A stretch of 64,000 bases of DNA from Aeromonas rivipollensis (GTDB taxonomy: Bacteria; Pseudomonadota; Gammaproteobacteria; Enterobacterales; Aeromonadaceae). The translations under genes and the position numbers were made by a program. Of this stretch, positions 40,038-48,963 are shown one piece after another (positions within the stretch are counted from its first letter, which is position 1; every line of letters starts with the position of its first letter). The notes beneath the pieces are model-generated. The model worked only from the letters and a program-made list of their open reading frames with translations. It had not been told where the DNA came from and made no database searches. The stretch is taken from assembly GCF_037811135.1 (NCBI RefSeq), contig NZ_CP149130.1, positions 3,959,001-4,023,000 of the forward strand. The letters are read 5' to 3'.

Positions 40038-40619
40038 TCAAAGCAGCAAGGGGGCAACCCTCTGCTGCAGATGGGGGATCACGGCCTGCTCGAACCAGGG
40101 ATTCTTCTTGAGCCAGAAGGTGTTGCGCGGTGACGGGTGCGGCAACGGCAACCAGGCCGGGCCATAGTCAGCCCAGCTGCGCACCGTCTCGGTGAGCGAA
40201 TCCTTGCCCGCCTCCCGCAGATAGTGGCGCTGGGCATACTGGCCGATCAGCAGGGTCAGCTCGATATTGGGCAACAGCATCAGCACCTTGTCGTGCCAGG
40301 TGGGCGCGCACTCGGGTCTGGGCGGCAGATCCCCCGACTTGCCCTTGCCGGGGTAGCAGAGCCCCATCGGCATGATGGCGATGCGGGACTCGTCGTAGAA
40401 GGTGGCCTTGTCCACCCCGAGCCAGTGGCGCAGCCGATCGCCGGAGGGATCATCCCAGGGGATGCCGCTGGCATGGACGCGGGTACCGGGCGCCTGACCG
40501 ATGATCAGCAGGCGAGCGCGCTCGCTGCCGCGGATCACCGGCCTGGGCCCCAGCGGCAGGTGGGCCTCGCACAGGCGGCAGGCCCGGATCTGTTCAAACA
40601 AGGTATCTAGTCGGTTCAT
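40038..40619 (-). CDS. Uracil-DNA glycosylase family protein
   Basis: 193 residues of the UDG superfamily. It opens MNRLDTLFEQIRACRLCEAH with a CxxC pair, has LLIIGQAPGTRVHASGIPWDD near 44 (active-site motif I region of the UDG fold) and the C-terminal motif LPHPSPRN near 160. Only two of the four cysteines of iron-sulfur family 4 enzymes are visible, so activity on uracil is inferred. The start at MNRLD has no clear ribosome site; the frame is open 25 codons further upstream. Confidence 0.8.
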   Translation of the reverse strand: MNRLDTLFEQIRACRLCEAHLPLGPRPVIRGSERARLLIIGQAPGTRVHASGIPWDDPSGDRLRHWLGVDKATFYDESRIAIMPMGLCYPGKGKSGDLPPRPECAPTWHDKVLMLLPNIELTLLIGQYAQRHYLREAGKDSLTETVRSWADYGPAWLPLPHPSPRNTFWLKKNPWFEQAVIPHLQQRVAPLLL

Positions 40620-40720
40620 GGCCTGATGGTAACAGAGTTTCCGGCAGGATCCCGCTTGTGGAACCGGCGGCAGATACTTATCATGCGACCACATTTGTTT
40701 AATTTAATAAACGGAAAGCG

Positions 40721-41614
40721 ATGAAGAACTGGCTGGGCCCCGGCAGTGCGGCCCTCTCCTTCGTGCTCTGGGGCATGCTGCCCCTCTATTACCAGTTCAT
40801 GCCCGAGATCAACATGTGGGAGCTGCTTTCCCACCGGGTACTCTGGTCTGTCATCCTGCTGGGCGGCCTCTTCCTGCTGCTCGGGGTGCGGGTCCCCTGG
40901 GTACGCCTGCGCAGCGAGCCCCGCCAGCTTGGCCTCATCCTGCTGGCGGGCCCCGTCATGTCCATCAGCTGGTGCATGTTCACCTGGTGCCTGACCACCG
41001 GCCAGGTGCTGGCCACCAGCCTCGCCTTCTTCATGACGCCGCTATTCAACATCGCCTTCGCCGTGCTCTTCCTCAAGGAGCGGCTCACCCCCCAGAAGCA
41101 TCTGGCGGTCGCCCTGGCGTTGGCGGGGCTGGCCTACATGCTGTTCTCCTACGGCGAGCTGCCCTGGTTCTCCCTCATCATGGGGGCCAACTTCGCCTTT
41201 TACGGCCTCATCAAGAAGAAGGTGCGCCACGATGCCGGTGTCAGCCTCTATCTCGAGTCCCTGGCCCAGCTTCCCGTCGCCCTGCTGATCCTCGCCTGGC
41301 TGGGCCTGCACGGCATGAGCCAGTTCATGGCTGGTGACTGGGCCGACAAGCTGCTGCTGATGGGCAGCGCCCCCGCGACCCTGCTGCCGGTGGGGCTGTT
41401 CTGCTACGCAGTGGCACGCACCCGCATGAGCACTGTGGGGCTGCTGCAATATATAGAGCCGAGCCTCGCCTTCCTGCTCGCCATCTTCTGGTTTGGCGAG
41501 ATCCCGGATCCGGTGAAGTCGGTGGGCTTCGCCTTCGTCTGGGCCGGCCTGCTGGTGAGCCTGTTCCCCCTGCATCTGCTCAGGCGCGGCCGGGTCCAGT
41601 GGAAAGAGTCATGA
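40721..41614 (+). CDS. rarD: RarD family EamA transporter
   Basis: 297 residues, ten helices, EamA superfamily. The RarD-type pattern [24 protein letters not shown] (split over residues 18-42) and [20 protein letters not shown] near 86 are clear. RarD was named for chloramphenicol sensitivity in Pseudomonas; the substrate is unknown. Its stop overlaps the start of the following GIY-YIG gene. Confidence 0.9.
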   Translation: MKNWLGPGSAALSFVLWGMLPLYYQFMPEINMWELLSHRVLWSVILLGGLFLLLGVRVPWVRLRSEPRQLGLILLAGPVMSISWCMFTWCLTTGQVLATSLAFFMTPLFNIAFAVLFLKERLTPQKHLAVALALAGLAYMLFSYGELPWFSLIMGANFAFYGLIKKKVRHDAGVSLYLESLAQLPVALLILAWLGLHGMSQFMAGDWADKLLLMGSAPATLLPVGLFCYAVARTRMSTVGLLQYIEPSLAFLLAIFWFGEIPDPVKSVGFAFVWAGLLVSLFPLHLLRRGRVQWKES

Positions 41615-41949
41615 CGGCCAGCACGGACCAGCCCGAGGCTAGCTGGTTTATCTATCTGGTGCGCACCGGCGCGGGCTCGCTCTATGCGGGGATCAGCACG
41701 GATCCCGAGCGGCGCCTGCGCCAGCACCAGAGCGGCAAGGGCGCCCGCGCACTGCGTGGCAAGGGACCGCTGACCCTGGTGTGGCGCCAGGGGGTGGCAG
41801 ACAAGGGCGAGGCGCTGCGCCTCGAGTATCGCCTCAAGCAGCAGAGCAAGGCATTCAAGGAGCGCCTGGTTCTCGACCCCGAGCTCTGGCACGACTGGCG
41901 CCGGCCCTGGCTGAGCGCCGCCGCGACCCCCATCAATCCTTCCCCTTGA
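41611..41949 (+). CDS. yhbQ: GIY-YIG nuclease family protein YhbQ
   Basis: 112 residues with a single GIY-YIG domain: [18 protein letters not shown] (the degenerate GIY/YIG pair), catalytic Arg in [17 protein letters not shown], and Glu in [15 protein letters not shown]. coli YhbQ-type proteins are small standalone nucleases of uncertain role. ATG overlaps the rarD TGA, so the pair is translationally coupled. Confidence 0.9.
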   Translation: MTASTDQPEASWFIYLVRTGAGSLYAGISTDPERRLRQHQSGKGARALRGKGPLTLVWRQGVADKGEALRLEYRLKQQSKAFKERLVLDPELWHDWRRPWLSAAATPINPSP

Positions 41950-41960
41950 ACCAGCCGCCA

Positions 41961-41988
41961 TAAAAAAGGCCACCCAAAAGGGTGGCCG
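41961..41988 (-). terminator. terminator of the psp operon
   Basis: Stem GGCCACCC/GGGTGGCC with loop AAAA, followed on the minus strand by six T. Confidence 0.85.
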
Positions 41989-42005
41989 TAAAGGGTCAGG
42001 GAGGT

Positions 42006-42224
42006 TTAACGGTAGGTGTTCGACTGCTTGCGCCTGTTGCTGAGCAGCCAGCACACCGCCAGCACCAGCAGCAACCAGGGCGCCAGCTTGATGATGAGGG
42101 CAAACATGCCGGCCAGGGCGCCAAACAGCACGAAGACCCCGCTCACCAGCAGCATGGCCAGCACGGTAAAACCGGTCAGCGCCATGGTCACCAGCACCAG
42201 CATCAAGACGATAAATTCCAGCAT
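42006..42224 (-). CDS. pspG: Phage shock protein PspG-like
   Basis: 72-residue small inner-membrane protein. It begins MLEFIVLMLVLVTMALTG and contains GMFALIIKLAPWLLLVLAVCW, which aligns with the MLALMIKLLPWLLL core of E. coli PspG. Two hydrophobic helices, basic tail NRRKQSNTYR. It is the last gene of the psp operon here, whereas E. coli pspG is a separate locus. Confidence 0.75.
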   Translation of the reverse strand: MLEFIVLMLVLVTMALTGFTVLAMLLVSGVFVLFGALAGMFALIIKLAPWLLLVLAVCWLLSNRRKQSNTYR

Positions 42225-42272
42225 GTTGTGCTCCTCACAAGCTTGCAGTGGCCGGCGGTTCTGATCCGCGGA

Positions 42273-42479
42273 TCAGTCCAGCCAGCGTTTCAATTCACGA
42301 CGGGGCGGCATCACCAGCACCGCCAGCAGATAGAGGGCCAGGGCCAGGGGCGGCATCAGAATAAGCGCCAGCAAGGCCAGCACCCGCACCGTCACCCTCG
42401 AGATCCCAAGCCCGTTGGCCAGACCGGCACAGACTCCGGTCAGCTTGCGATGGGCCAGATCTTTCGGCCAGGGGCTCAT
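42273..42479 (-). CDS. pspC: PspC domain protein (short form)
   Basis: 68 residues: a PspC domain only (HRKLTGVCAGLANGLGISRVTVRVL near 10-34, then one hydrophobic helix 35-58). E. coli PspC has about 119 residues with a periplasmic C-terminal part that is missing here. It starts two bases after the pspA stop, so expression is coupled. pspB is absent. Confidence 0.85.
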   Translation of the reverse strand: MSPWPKDLAHRKLTGVCAGLANGLGISRVTVRVLALLALILMPPLALALYLLAVLVMPPRRELKRWLD

Positions 42480-42481
42480 GG

Positions 42482-43144
42482 TTACGCCTCCGCCTTCCGG
42501 CTTTTCAGGCGGGCCAGCTCGCGCTCAATCTCGTCGTTCAGCTCCAGCTCGCGGAACTGGGCCTCCAGGGAGGGATTCTGCCCCAGAGTAGCCGCCTCCA
42601 GCTGGGCTTCCAGCTGATCGACCCGGCCCTGAAAACCGTCGAAGCGGGCCATCAGCTCATGCATGCGCTGGTTGTCCACCTGGGCGCGGGCACGGATCCG
42701 GCTGTGGGCAGTCTGTTCGCGCAGGGTCAGCATCTTCTGCTTCTCGCGAGCCTCGGTCAGCTTGGCTGCCAGCCGCTCGCTGTCGGCGGTGAGCTGGGCC
42801 AGCACCTCGGCCACCCGGGCCTTGTCCTGCTCCAGTTGCTCGCACTTCTTGACCTCGGCCAGCTTCTCCGTGAGGGCGGCACGGGCCAGATCCTCACGTC
42901 CCTTCTGGATGGCGAGCTCGGCCTTGGCAGACCACTCCTGGATCTGGTGGCGCAGCGCCTGCTGATGGCGCTCCAGCTGTTTCTGTTCGGCGATGACGCG
43001 AGCGGCCTGGGTTCTCATCTCGATCTGCACCTGCTCCATCTCTTCGATCATCAGGCGCAGCATCTTCTCCGGCTCTTCACTCTTGTCGAGCAGGCTGTGC
43101 AGGTTGGCATTGATCACGTCAGTCAGGCGGCTGAATACGCTCAT
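42482..43144 (-). CDS. pspA: Phage shock protein PspA
   Basis: Peripheral membrane protein of the ESCRT-III/Vipp1 superfamily that stabilises damaged inner membrane and, in enterobacteria, restrains PspF. 220 residues, nearly all coiled coil; begins MSVFSRLTDVINANLHSLLDK with the amphipathic membrane helix and EEPEKMLRLMIEEME. AAGGAGCC precedes the start. First gene of pspA-pspC-pspG under a sigma-54 promoter. Confidence 0.95.
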   Translation of the reverse strand: MSVFSRLTDVINANLHSLLDKSEEPEKMLRLMIEEMEQVQIEMRTQAARVIAEQKQLERHQQALRHQIQEWSAKAELAIQKGREDLARAALTEKLAEVKKCEQLEQDKARVAEVLAQLTADSERLAAKLTEAREKQKMLTLREQTAHSRIRARAQVDNQRMHELMARFDGFQGRVDQLEAQLEAATLGQNPSLEAQFRELELNDEIERELARLKSRKAEA

Positions 43145-43191
43145 GGTCTGGCTCCTTGTTCATGGGGATGGCTATCTCTCCCCATGGCATT

Positions 43192-43206
43192 ACAAGAGCC
43201 GTGCCA
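43192..43206 (-). promoter_or_regulatory. sigma-54 promoter of pspA
   Basis: On the minus strand TGGCAC-GGCTC-TTGT, the same -24/-12 pattern as the E. coli pspA promoter, which also has TTGT. It lies about 50 bp before the pspA start. Confidence 0.85.
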
Positions 43207-43305
43207 AGATAATTTATTGTTGTTTTACAGATAGATGGAGACTCAACGCTGCCATCTCAAGACCATGAGTTGGTAAAAATGGCCAACATGGTGGTGATTT
43301 TAACC

Positions 43306-43335
43306 AATAAAAAAGGGAGCCAGCGGCTCCCTTCA
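43306..43335 (-). terminator. plsC terminator
   Basis: Stem AAGGGAGCC/GGCTCCCTT with a three-base loop, followed on the minus strand by TTTTTTATTGG. Confidence 0.88.
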
Positions 43336-43353
43336 TGCAATTGGACTCGAACC

Positions 43354-44082
43354 TCAGGCGGCCGGGCGATGGCCCAGCTTGCCATCCAGCTCCGCCAGCT
43401 TGGCTTCCATCTTGGCCCGGCAGCTATCCGACAGATCGCGGATGCCGGCGGCGCCGTGCTCCTTGCTGCACAGGGGGGGCAGCATCTCCAGCAGCACCTC
43501 GCCGTTGTCCCAGCGGTTCAGGTCAACCTGACCGAAGTAGCTGGAGCAGACGATAGGCACCACGGGCACTTCGGCCTGGACGGCGGTGTGGAAGGCGCCG
43601 GCCTTGAACGGCAGCAGACCGCGGCCCTGGGAGCGGGTCCCTTCCGGGAACATCCAGATGGAGGTGCCGTGGTGCTTGATGCGATCCACCACCTGGCCTA
43701 TGGTGCCGATGGCGCGGGAGCGGTTGGATCTGTCGATCAGCACGTTGCCGGAGAGCCAGAAGATGAGGCCGAAGAAGGGCAGCCACAGCAGGCTCTTCTT
43801 GCCCACCGCCACCACGCCGGGGCGCACGGCACCGGTCACTGTGAAGATGTCGAAGTTGCTCTGGTGATTGCAGACATAGACGGCAGGCCCCACCGACTTG
43901 ACCTCGTCCGGAATGGTGACCCGGACCTTGAGCCCGATGAGCGGACAGACGGCATGGTACATGCGGGCGAAAACATAGACGTTGTTGGGGTGGCGCGGAC
44001 GCACCAGACAGAGCAACAGACCAAACACGAACCAGAAGATGAGCAGCAGGGTAAGCAGCAGCACACGGGCAAGTTTGAGCAT
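43354..44082 (-). CDS. plsC: 1-acyl-sn-glycerol-3-phosphate acyltransferase
   Basis: Adds the second acyl chain to lysophosphatidic acid in phospholipid synthesis. 242 residues, an N-terminal membrane helix 8-28, the catalytic HX4D motif NHQSNFD (His73, Asp78) and the glycerophosphate-binding FPEGTRSQG near 146. Its own terminator separates it from the psp operon. Confidence 0.9.
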   Translation of the reverse strand: MLKLARVLLLTLLLIFWFVFGLLLCLVRPRHPNNVYVFARMYHAVCPLIGLKVRVTIPDEVKSVGPAVYVCNHQSNFDIFTVTGAVRPGVVAVGKKSLLWLPFFGLIFWLSGNVLIDRSNRSRAIGTIGQVVDRIKHHGTSIWMFPEGTRSQGRGLLPFKAGAFHTAVQAEVPVVPIVCSSYFGQVDLNRWDNGEVLLEMLPPLCSKEHGAAGIRDLSDSCRAKMEAKLAELDGKLGHRPAA

Positions 44083-44258
44083 CGAACACCTCGGAATTTG
44101 ACTCGGCGCAGTATACTGGTCCCCCTTTTAGCGAACAAGCGTTCGCCAGACAGAACCGACCACCCCAGAGGGAGCATGTGGTCGTATCGAATCCCGCTGG
44201 CTTGCTCACGCCACCATTGATCGATAGGATATGCACCATTCAACAGGGTAGGACGAGC

Positions 44259-44636
44259 ATGATTTTGCGACAACGCGTGGCGACAAGACTCCTGCTGCTG
44301 GTCTGCATCCTGGTGATCAACTGTGCGGCCCAGCCGCTGGCCAGGCTGGCACAGCTCGACCAGGCCCTGAGCTGCCAGATGCTCCCCCTCTCCTCGTCCA
44401 GCGCCGATGCCGACGAGGGGCAAGCCGCGACGCCCCAGCCCAGCAGTTGCCAGCTCAACGGTAAGTGGCTCAGTGCCGCCAACCTGCTCTGCGCCGAGCA
44501 GATCTTCTTTGCCATCGCCTTCGTGATTGCCCTGCTGGCGCCCCTGTCGCGCCGCGCCCCTGCGCTTCCTCCTCCCATCAACATTTCGCCTCCCGAACGG
44601 CGACTGCACCTCACCCTCTGCGTCTGGCGGGAATGA
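44259..44636 (+). CDS. ScsA-like small membrane protein
   Basis: 125 residues, position and size of ScsA in the Salmonella suppressor-of-copper-sensitivity cluster scsABCD. Hydrophobic helix near 9-26, a Ser/Ala-rich periplasmic middle with two cysteines, a second helix near 78-98. There is no obvious metal motif. It precedes scsB by 50 bp. Named from context; sequence similarity to ScsA cannot be verified here. The ribosome site is weak. Confidence 0.6.
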   Translation: MILRQRVATRLLLLVCILVINCAAQPLARLAQLDQALSCQMLPLSSSSADADEGQAATPQPSSCQLNGKWLSAANLLCAEQIFFAIAFVIALLAPLSRRAPALPPPINISPPERRLHLTLCVWRE

Positions 44637-44686
44637 GTCTGCGGCGGTTTTCTCCACCCTGACTTTCATTTTCAAGAGACAAACAC

Positions 44687-46729
44687 ATGTCAAACATCAT
44701 CAAGACCGCCCTGTTGCTGAGCGGTCTGCTGTGGCAATCCATGGGATTGGCCAGCGACACCGGCTGGCTCACCAGCCCCCAGAACGATCACGCCAAGGTG
44801 CGGCTGCAAGCTGACACCCGGGATCCCGCCGCCCCCCGGGTGCTGCTCAACCTGCAGCTTGAATCCGGCTGGAAAACCTATTGGCAGAACCCGGGGGAAG
44901 GTGGCATAGCCCCCGAGATCCTCTGGGATAAGCCCGAGCCGGCGGCGCAGTGGCACTGGCCCGTGCCGGAGCGATTTGACGTCAGCGGCATCTCGACCCA
45001 GGGCTACCAGGGGGACGTCAGCCTCCCCATCAGCCTCACCCGCAGCGGCGGCGAGGCACTGACGGGCACCCTGCGCCTCTCGACCTGCAGCAACGTCTGC
45101 ATCCTGACCGACTACCCCTTCACCCTGGCGCTGGATGGCGCTGCCCCTGAGGGGTTCGACCTTGCCTATGCGAAGGCGATGAGCACCCTGCCACAGGCCA
45201 TGCCGGCCACTGTGACCCTCAAGGCGGGCTACCGGCAGAACCAGTTGCAACTGACCGCAGACAACCCCCAGGGCTGGCAGGATCCCCAGGTGTTTCTCCA
45301 GCGTCTGGAGGGGGCCGAATTTGGCGAGCCCAGCCTGGAGGTGCAGGGCAACACCCTGATCGCCCGCATTCCGGTCAGCGATGGCTGGCAGGGGGATGCC
45401 CCCGATATCCGTCATCAGCCACTCGGGTTGGTGCTGGCGAGCGGCGAGCAGGCCTGGCAGAGCGAGGTCCGCATAGGTGAGCCCCTGGCCCTGCCGAGCG
45501 GCGGCCGTTCGCTGCTCTGGTTGCTGGGGGCCGCCCTGCTGGGGGGGCTCATCCTCAACCTGATGCCCTGCGTGTTGCCGGTGCTGGCCCTCAAGCTGGG
45601 ATCCGTGCTGCAGCTCGAGAGCCGGGAGCGCCGCCCGGTGCGCCTGCAATTCCTGGCGGCCAGTGCCGGCATCCTGGTCTCCTTCTGGGCGCTGGCGCTG
45701 ATGAGCACCCTGCTGCGCGCCACCCAGGGGGCGGTCGGCTGGGGCATCCAGTTCCAGAGTGTCTGGTTTATCGGCTTCATGGTGGTGGTGACGGCGCTGT
45801 TCTGCGCCAACCTGCTGGGGCTGTTCGAGCTGCGGCTGCCGAGCAACCTCAATACCCGCCTGGCCACCAGCGGCGGTCAGGGCCTGGGGGGTCACTTCCT
45901 GCAGGGCTGCTTTGCCACCCTGCTGGCCACCCCCTGCTCCGCCCCCTTCCTCGGCACTGCGGTCGCCTTTGCCCTCGGGGCGCCGCTGGGTCAGCTCTGG
46001 CTCATCTTTACCGCGCTCGGTGTGGGCATGAGCCTGCCCTGGCTGCTCATCGCCGCCGTCCCCCGTCTCGCGCTCTGGCTGCCGAAGCCGGGTCGCTGGA
46101 TGGGGCGCCTGCGCACCCTGCTCGGCCTGATGATGCTGGGCTCCAGCCTCTGGCTGCTCAGTCTGCTCGGCAACCACATCGGTCCCTTCTGGATGCTGAT
46201 CCTGATGGCGCTGATGCTGGTCGCCCTGCTGCTGGCCGTCGTGTGGCGCCACGGCATACGCGCACTGACTTTGGGACTGGCACTGGGCTGCCTGCTGGGC
46301 GGGGCCCTGCTGCTCGGCGGCGCCTTCACCCTGGACGGCAAGCCCCAGCAGGACAGGGTCGACTGGCAGCCGCTCTCTGAGCAGGCCATCACGCTGGCAC
46401 TGGCCCAGAACAAGCGGGTCTTCGTCGATGTGACCGCCGACTGGTGCATCACCTGCAAAGCCAACAAATTCAACGTACTGCTGCAAGATGACGTGCAGCA
46501 GGCCCTGAGCGCCCCCGATGTGGTGGCCCTACGCGGGGACTGGAGCCGCCCCTCCGACAGCATCGCCAGCTTCCTGCGCCAGCGCGGCAGCGTGGCCATT
46601 CCCTTCAACCAGATCTACGGGCCCGGCCTGACGGATGGCGAGATCCTCTCCCCCCTGCTGGACCGATCGACCCTGCTTGCCACCCTGGCGCAAGCCGGTA
46701 TTGCCCCCTCTCAAGGAGAAACCAAATGA
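44687..46729 (+). CDS. scsB: ScsB, DsbD-like thiol reductase
   Basis: Inner-membrane protein that passes electrons from cytosolic thioredoxin to periplasmic ScsC. 680 residues: a signal peptide ending GLAS, a periplasmic Thiol:disulfide interchange N-domain (about 30-265, with the TCSNVCI cysteines near 147), a DsbD-type transmembrane core with NLMPCVLPVLALKLG near 290 and LATPCSAPFLG near 415, and a C-terminal thioredoxin domain with TADWCITCKAN near 585. It overlaps scsC by ATGA. Confidence 0.93.
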   Translation: MSNIIKTALLLSGLLWQSMGLASDTGWLTSPQNDHAKVRLQADTRDPAAPRVLLNLQLESGWKTYWQNPGEGGIAPEILWDKPEPAAQWHWPVPERFDVSGISTQGYQGDVSLPISLTRSGGEALTGTLRLSTCSNVCILTDYPFTLALDGAAPEGFDLAYAKAMSTLPQAMPATVTLKAGYRQNQLQLTADNPQGWQDPQVFLQRLEGAEFGEPSLEVQGNTLIARIPVSDGWQGDAPDIRHQPLGLVLASGEQAWQSEVRIGEPLALPSGGRSLLWLLGAALLGGLILNLMPCVLPVLALKLGSVLQLESRERRPVRLQFLAASAGILVSFWALALMSTLLRATQGAVGWGIQFQSVWFIGFMVVVTALFCANLLGLFELRLPSNLNTRLATSGGQGLGGHFLQGCFATLLATPCSAPFLGTAVAFALGAPLGQLWLIFTALGVGMSLPWLLIAAVPRLALWLPKPGRWMGRLRTLLGLMMLGSSLWLLSLLGNHIGPFWMLILMALMLVALLLAVVWRHGIRALTLGLALGCLLGGALLLGGAFTLDGKPQQDRVDWQPLSEQAITLALAQNKRVFVDVTADWCITCKANKFNVLLQDDVQQALSAPDVVALRGDWSRPSDSIASFLRQRGSVAIPFNQIYGPGLTDGEILSPLLDRSTLLATLAQAGIAPSQGETK

Positions 46730-47457
46730 AACCCACCCTGCTCGCCCTGACCCTGCTGGGCACACTCTTGACCCCGGCCCTGCACGCCGCCCCCTTCACC
46801 CCGGAGCAGGAGGCACGCATCAAGGAGCTCATTCGCGAAACCCTGGTCCAGAATCCGAAGATCCTGGATGAGGCGGCCGAATCCTGGGAGAAACAGAACG
46901 CCGCAGATCAGGCGGCCCAGCTCGGCGACTTCATCAAGGGCAACCAGGATGTGCTGTTCAACAGCGCCACCAGCCCGCGCCTGGGGGCCAAGAACCCCAA
47001 GCTGACCCTGGTGCTCTTCACCGACTACAACTGCCCCTACTGCAAGCAGTTCGACCCCGCGGTGACCAAGCTACTCAAGGCCTATCCGAACGATCTGGGG
47101 CTGGTGATCAAGCTGTTGCCGTTCAAGGGGCAGACCTCCGCCAAGGCGGCCCAGTACAGCCTGACCCTGTGGCAGCAGGATCCGGCCCGCTTCCTCGCCC
47201 TGCACGACAAGCTGATGAGCAAGCAGGGCATGCTGACCGAAGCGGACATCAACAAGGCGCTGGCGGCCACCGGCAATGTGGCGCTCAAGCCTGAGGGCAA
47301 GGCCACGGAGGAGCTGCGCAATAGCCTGCGCATCGGCACCTTGCTTGGGGTGCAGGGTACACCGGCGACGCTTATCGGCAACCAGCTGGTGCCGGGTGCC
47401 CTGCCCTATGAGCAGCTCGAGCAATTGGTGAAGGCCGAACTGGGCAAGCAGATATGA
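46726..47457 (+). CDS. scsC: ScsC, DsbA-like periplasmic thiol protein
   Basis: 243 residues with a signal peptide cut after LHAA, an N-terminal helical oligomerisation stalk (about 22-75) as in Proteus/Caulobacter ScsC, and a DsbA fold with the CPYC active site near residue 103 and the cis-Pro loop GTPATL near 208. Protects or reduces oxidised/sulfenated periplasmic proteins and copes with copper. The start overlaps the scsB stop. The gene is followed by a diverged copy of its own last 129 bp. Confidence 0.93.
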   Translation: MKPTLLALTLLGTLLTPALHAAPFTPEQEARIKELIRETLVQNPKILDEAAESWEKQNAADQAAQLGDFIKGNQDVLFNSATSPRLGAKNPKLTLVLFTDYNCPYCKQFDPAVTKLLKAYPNDLGLVIKLLPFKGQTSAKAAQYSLTLWQQDPARFLALHDKLMSKQGMLTEADINKALAATGNVALKPEGKATEELRNSLRIGTLLGVQGTPATLIGNQLVPGALPYEQLEQLVKAELGKQI

Positions 47458-47621
47458 GGAAACTATCCGTGGAGCTGGGTCCATACAGTCAGCGCATCGG
47501 CACTCTGCTTGGCGTGCAAGGGACACCGGCCACATTGATCGGCAACCAGCTGGTGCCGGGCGCGCTTCCCTATGAGCAGCTCGAACAGCTCGTGAAAACT
47601 GAACTGGCGAAACTGGGGTAA
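47454..47621 (+). pseudogene. diverged second copy of the scsC 3' end as a coupled 55-codon frame
   Basis: From 47493 the DNA repeats the scsC end with many silent changes. It encodes RIGTLLGVQGTPATLIGNQL and LVPGALPYEQLEQLVK as the intact gene does, then TELAKLG instead of AELGKQI. The copy is offset by 164 bp. An ATG overlapping the scsC stop (ATGA) opens a frame MRKLSVELGPYSQ that runs straight into the copy, so a 55-residue peptide could be made by translational coupling. It lacks the CPYC active site. Its last bases supply the region just before the scsD start. Confidence 0.85.
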
Positions 47622-47624
47622 CCA

Positions 47625-48152
47625 ATGACCGAGACAGTCACCCCCAGATCCCGCTGGCGACGCTGGGGCAAGGAGGCGCTCTGGCTGCTGCTGTTTGCCC
47701 TGGTCATCACAACCCTGCTGGATCTGTGGCGCAGCCCGGCGCTGCCGGAGGGGAGCCCGCTGCCTGTGCTGACCCTGCAAGATGGCACCCAGGCCGACCT
47801 GCAGGCCATGAGCAGGGACAAGCTCCTGCTGGTCTACTACTGGGCCAGCTGGTGCGCCGTCTGCCGCTTTACCACTCCGACAGTGGATCAGCTCTGGCAA
47901 GACGGCAGTAACGTGCTGACGGTGGCGCTGCGCTCCGGCGACGATGCCCGGTTGCAGCAGGGCATGGCCAGGAAGGGGCTCAGCTTCCCGACCTACAACG
48001 ATGAGCAGGGGGCGCTCGCCGCCCGCTGGCAGGTGAGCGTCACCCCCAGCTTCCTCATTATCAAGGACGGCAAGGTGGTGAGCAGCACCACGGGCTGGAG
48101 CAGTCGCTGGGGCTTGCAGCTGCGGCTGCTGTGGGCCAACTGGCAGGCCTGA
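47625..48152 (+). CDS. scsD: ScsD, membrane-anchored thioredoxin-like protein
   Basis: 175 residues, basic start, one membrane helix near 17-33, then a periplasmic TlpA/ResA-type thioredoxin domain with WASWCAVCRFTTP near 74 and cis-Pro in VTPSFLIIKDG near 142. Last gene of the scs operon; its start follows the second scsC tail by three bases. Partner of ScsB/ScsC in copper tolerance. Confidence 0.9.
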   Translation: MTETVTPRSRWRRWGKEALWLLLFALVITTLLDLWRSPALPEGSPLPVLTLQDGTQADLQAMSRDKLLLVYYWASWCAVCRFTTPTVDQLWQDGSNVLTVALRSGDDARLQQGMARKGLSFPTYNDEQGALAARWQVSVTPSFLIIKDGKVVSSTTGWSSRWGLQLRLLWANWQA

Positions 48153-48170
48153 GCCCCATCACAATGAGCA

Positions 48171-48201
48171 GAGCCCGGTATGACTACCGGGCTCTTTTTT
48201 A
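48171..48201 (+). terminator. terminator of the scs operon
   Basis: 10-pair stem GAGCCCGGTA/TACCGGGCTC with loop TGAC and six T. Confidence 0.92.
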
Positions 48202-48230
48202 TCTGAAGGCCGAACTTGCTGATTCGCCCC

Positions 48231-48650
48231 CTATTGCGCCGGTGACATGGTCCCCTGCCCGAGCCGGGCCTTGACACTGGCCCGTTCGGCCTCGTCAATC
48301 ACGCCGTCGCCATTCTTGTCCATCTTGGTGAAGACGGCCTCATGGCGTTCCATGAACTGCGCCTTGGTCGTATCCTGCATCGGCCTCATGTTGCCCATCT
48401 TGCCCGGCATGGCCTTGCCCGATTGCTTCATCGCCTCATGCATCTTGGCCATGGCGGCCTCTCTCTCGGCGACCGACAGGGTGCCATCGCCGTTGCTGTC
48501 TTGCCGGGCGAAGCGCTGCTCGGCTCTCTCCATGAACTGGGCCCTGGTGATGTCCCCCTTGATGAACATCAAGGGCTCATCGAGGCTCTCATCGGCCGCG
48601 ATGGCGACACCGCCCAGCAGTGCCAGAGGCAGAAGATAACGTTTGAACAT
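48231..48650 (-). CDS. Periplasmic EF-hand protein
   Basis: 139 residues with a signal peptide (MFKRYLLPLALLGGVAIAA). Two canonical calcium loops, DSNGDGTLSVAE near 51 and DKNGDGVIDEAE near 111, each preceded by a repeated unit (KGDITRAQFMERAEQRF and DTTKAQFMERHEAVF), so the protein arose by internal duplication. A methionine- and lysine-rich linker lies between. Probably a calcium-binding periplasmic protein; partner unknown. Confidence 0.8.
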   Translation of the reverse strand: MFKRYLLPLALLGGVAIAADESLDEPLMFIKGDITRAQFMERAEQRFARQDSNGDGTLSVAEREAAMAKMHEAMKQSGKAMPGKMGNMRPMQDTTKAQFMERHEAVFTKMDKNGDGVIDEAERASVKARLGQGTMSPAQ

Positions 48651-48963
48651 GGTGTCTATATCCTTGTGATGGTCCTGGTTCTGATCTCTGTCACAGGGGC
48701 AGATCCCTGGCGACAGCAGCAGCCTGACGCCCTCTGTATTGTAGTCCCCGAACCGGGGCAGCCCGGCGTGGCAGGATAAAGAGCCTCCCTGGGTGACGAC
48801 TGGGCCCCTCATTCGCCCCTGGTCGCCGCCATATCGCCTCCTATTCATGGCGGTGGCCGGTGGTTTCCGTTAAAATGACGGGTTTTTACCGTGCCTGGTT
48901 CCCCCAAGCCCCATCAGGCGCCAGCATTGTGACTCTGATGATGCCAGTGATGCAGGATCTGCC
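48651..48963. other. intergenic region between divergent genes, no gene seen
   Basis: About 310 bp holding the promoters of the EF-hand gene and the J-domain operon. TTCCGTTAAAATGACGGG near 48870 could contain a -10 for the plus-strand operon. No other feature is recognisable. Confidence 0.4.

Noticed and set aside
43335..43352. GGACTCGAACCTC, resembling a tRNA T-arm
   Set aside because: No acceptor, anticodon or D arm surrounds it; a chance match within the plsC downstream region.
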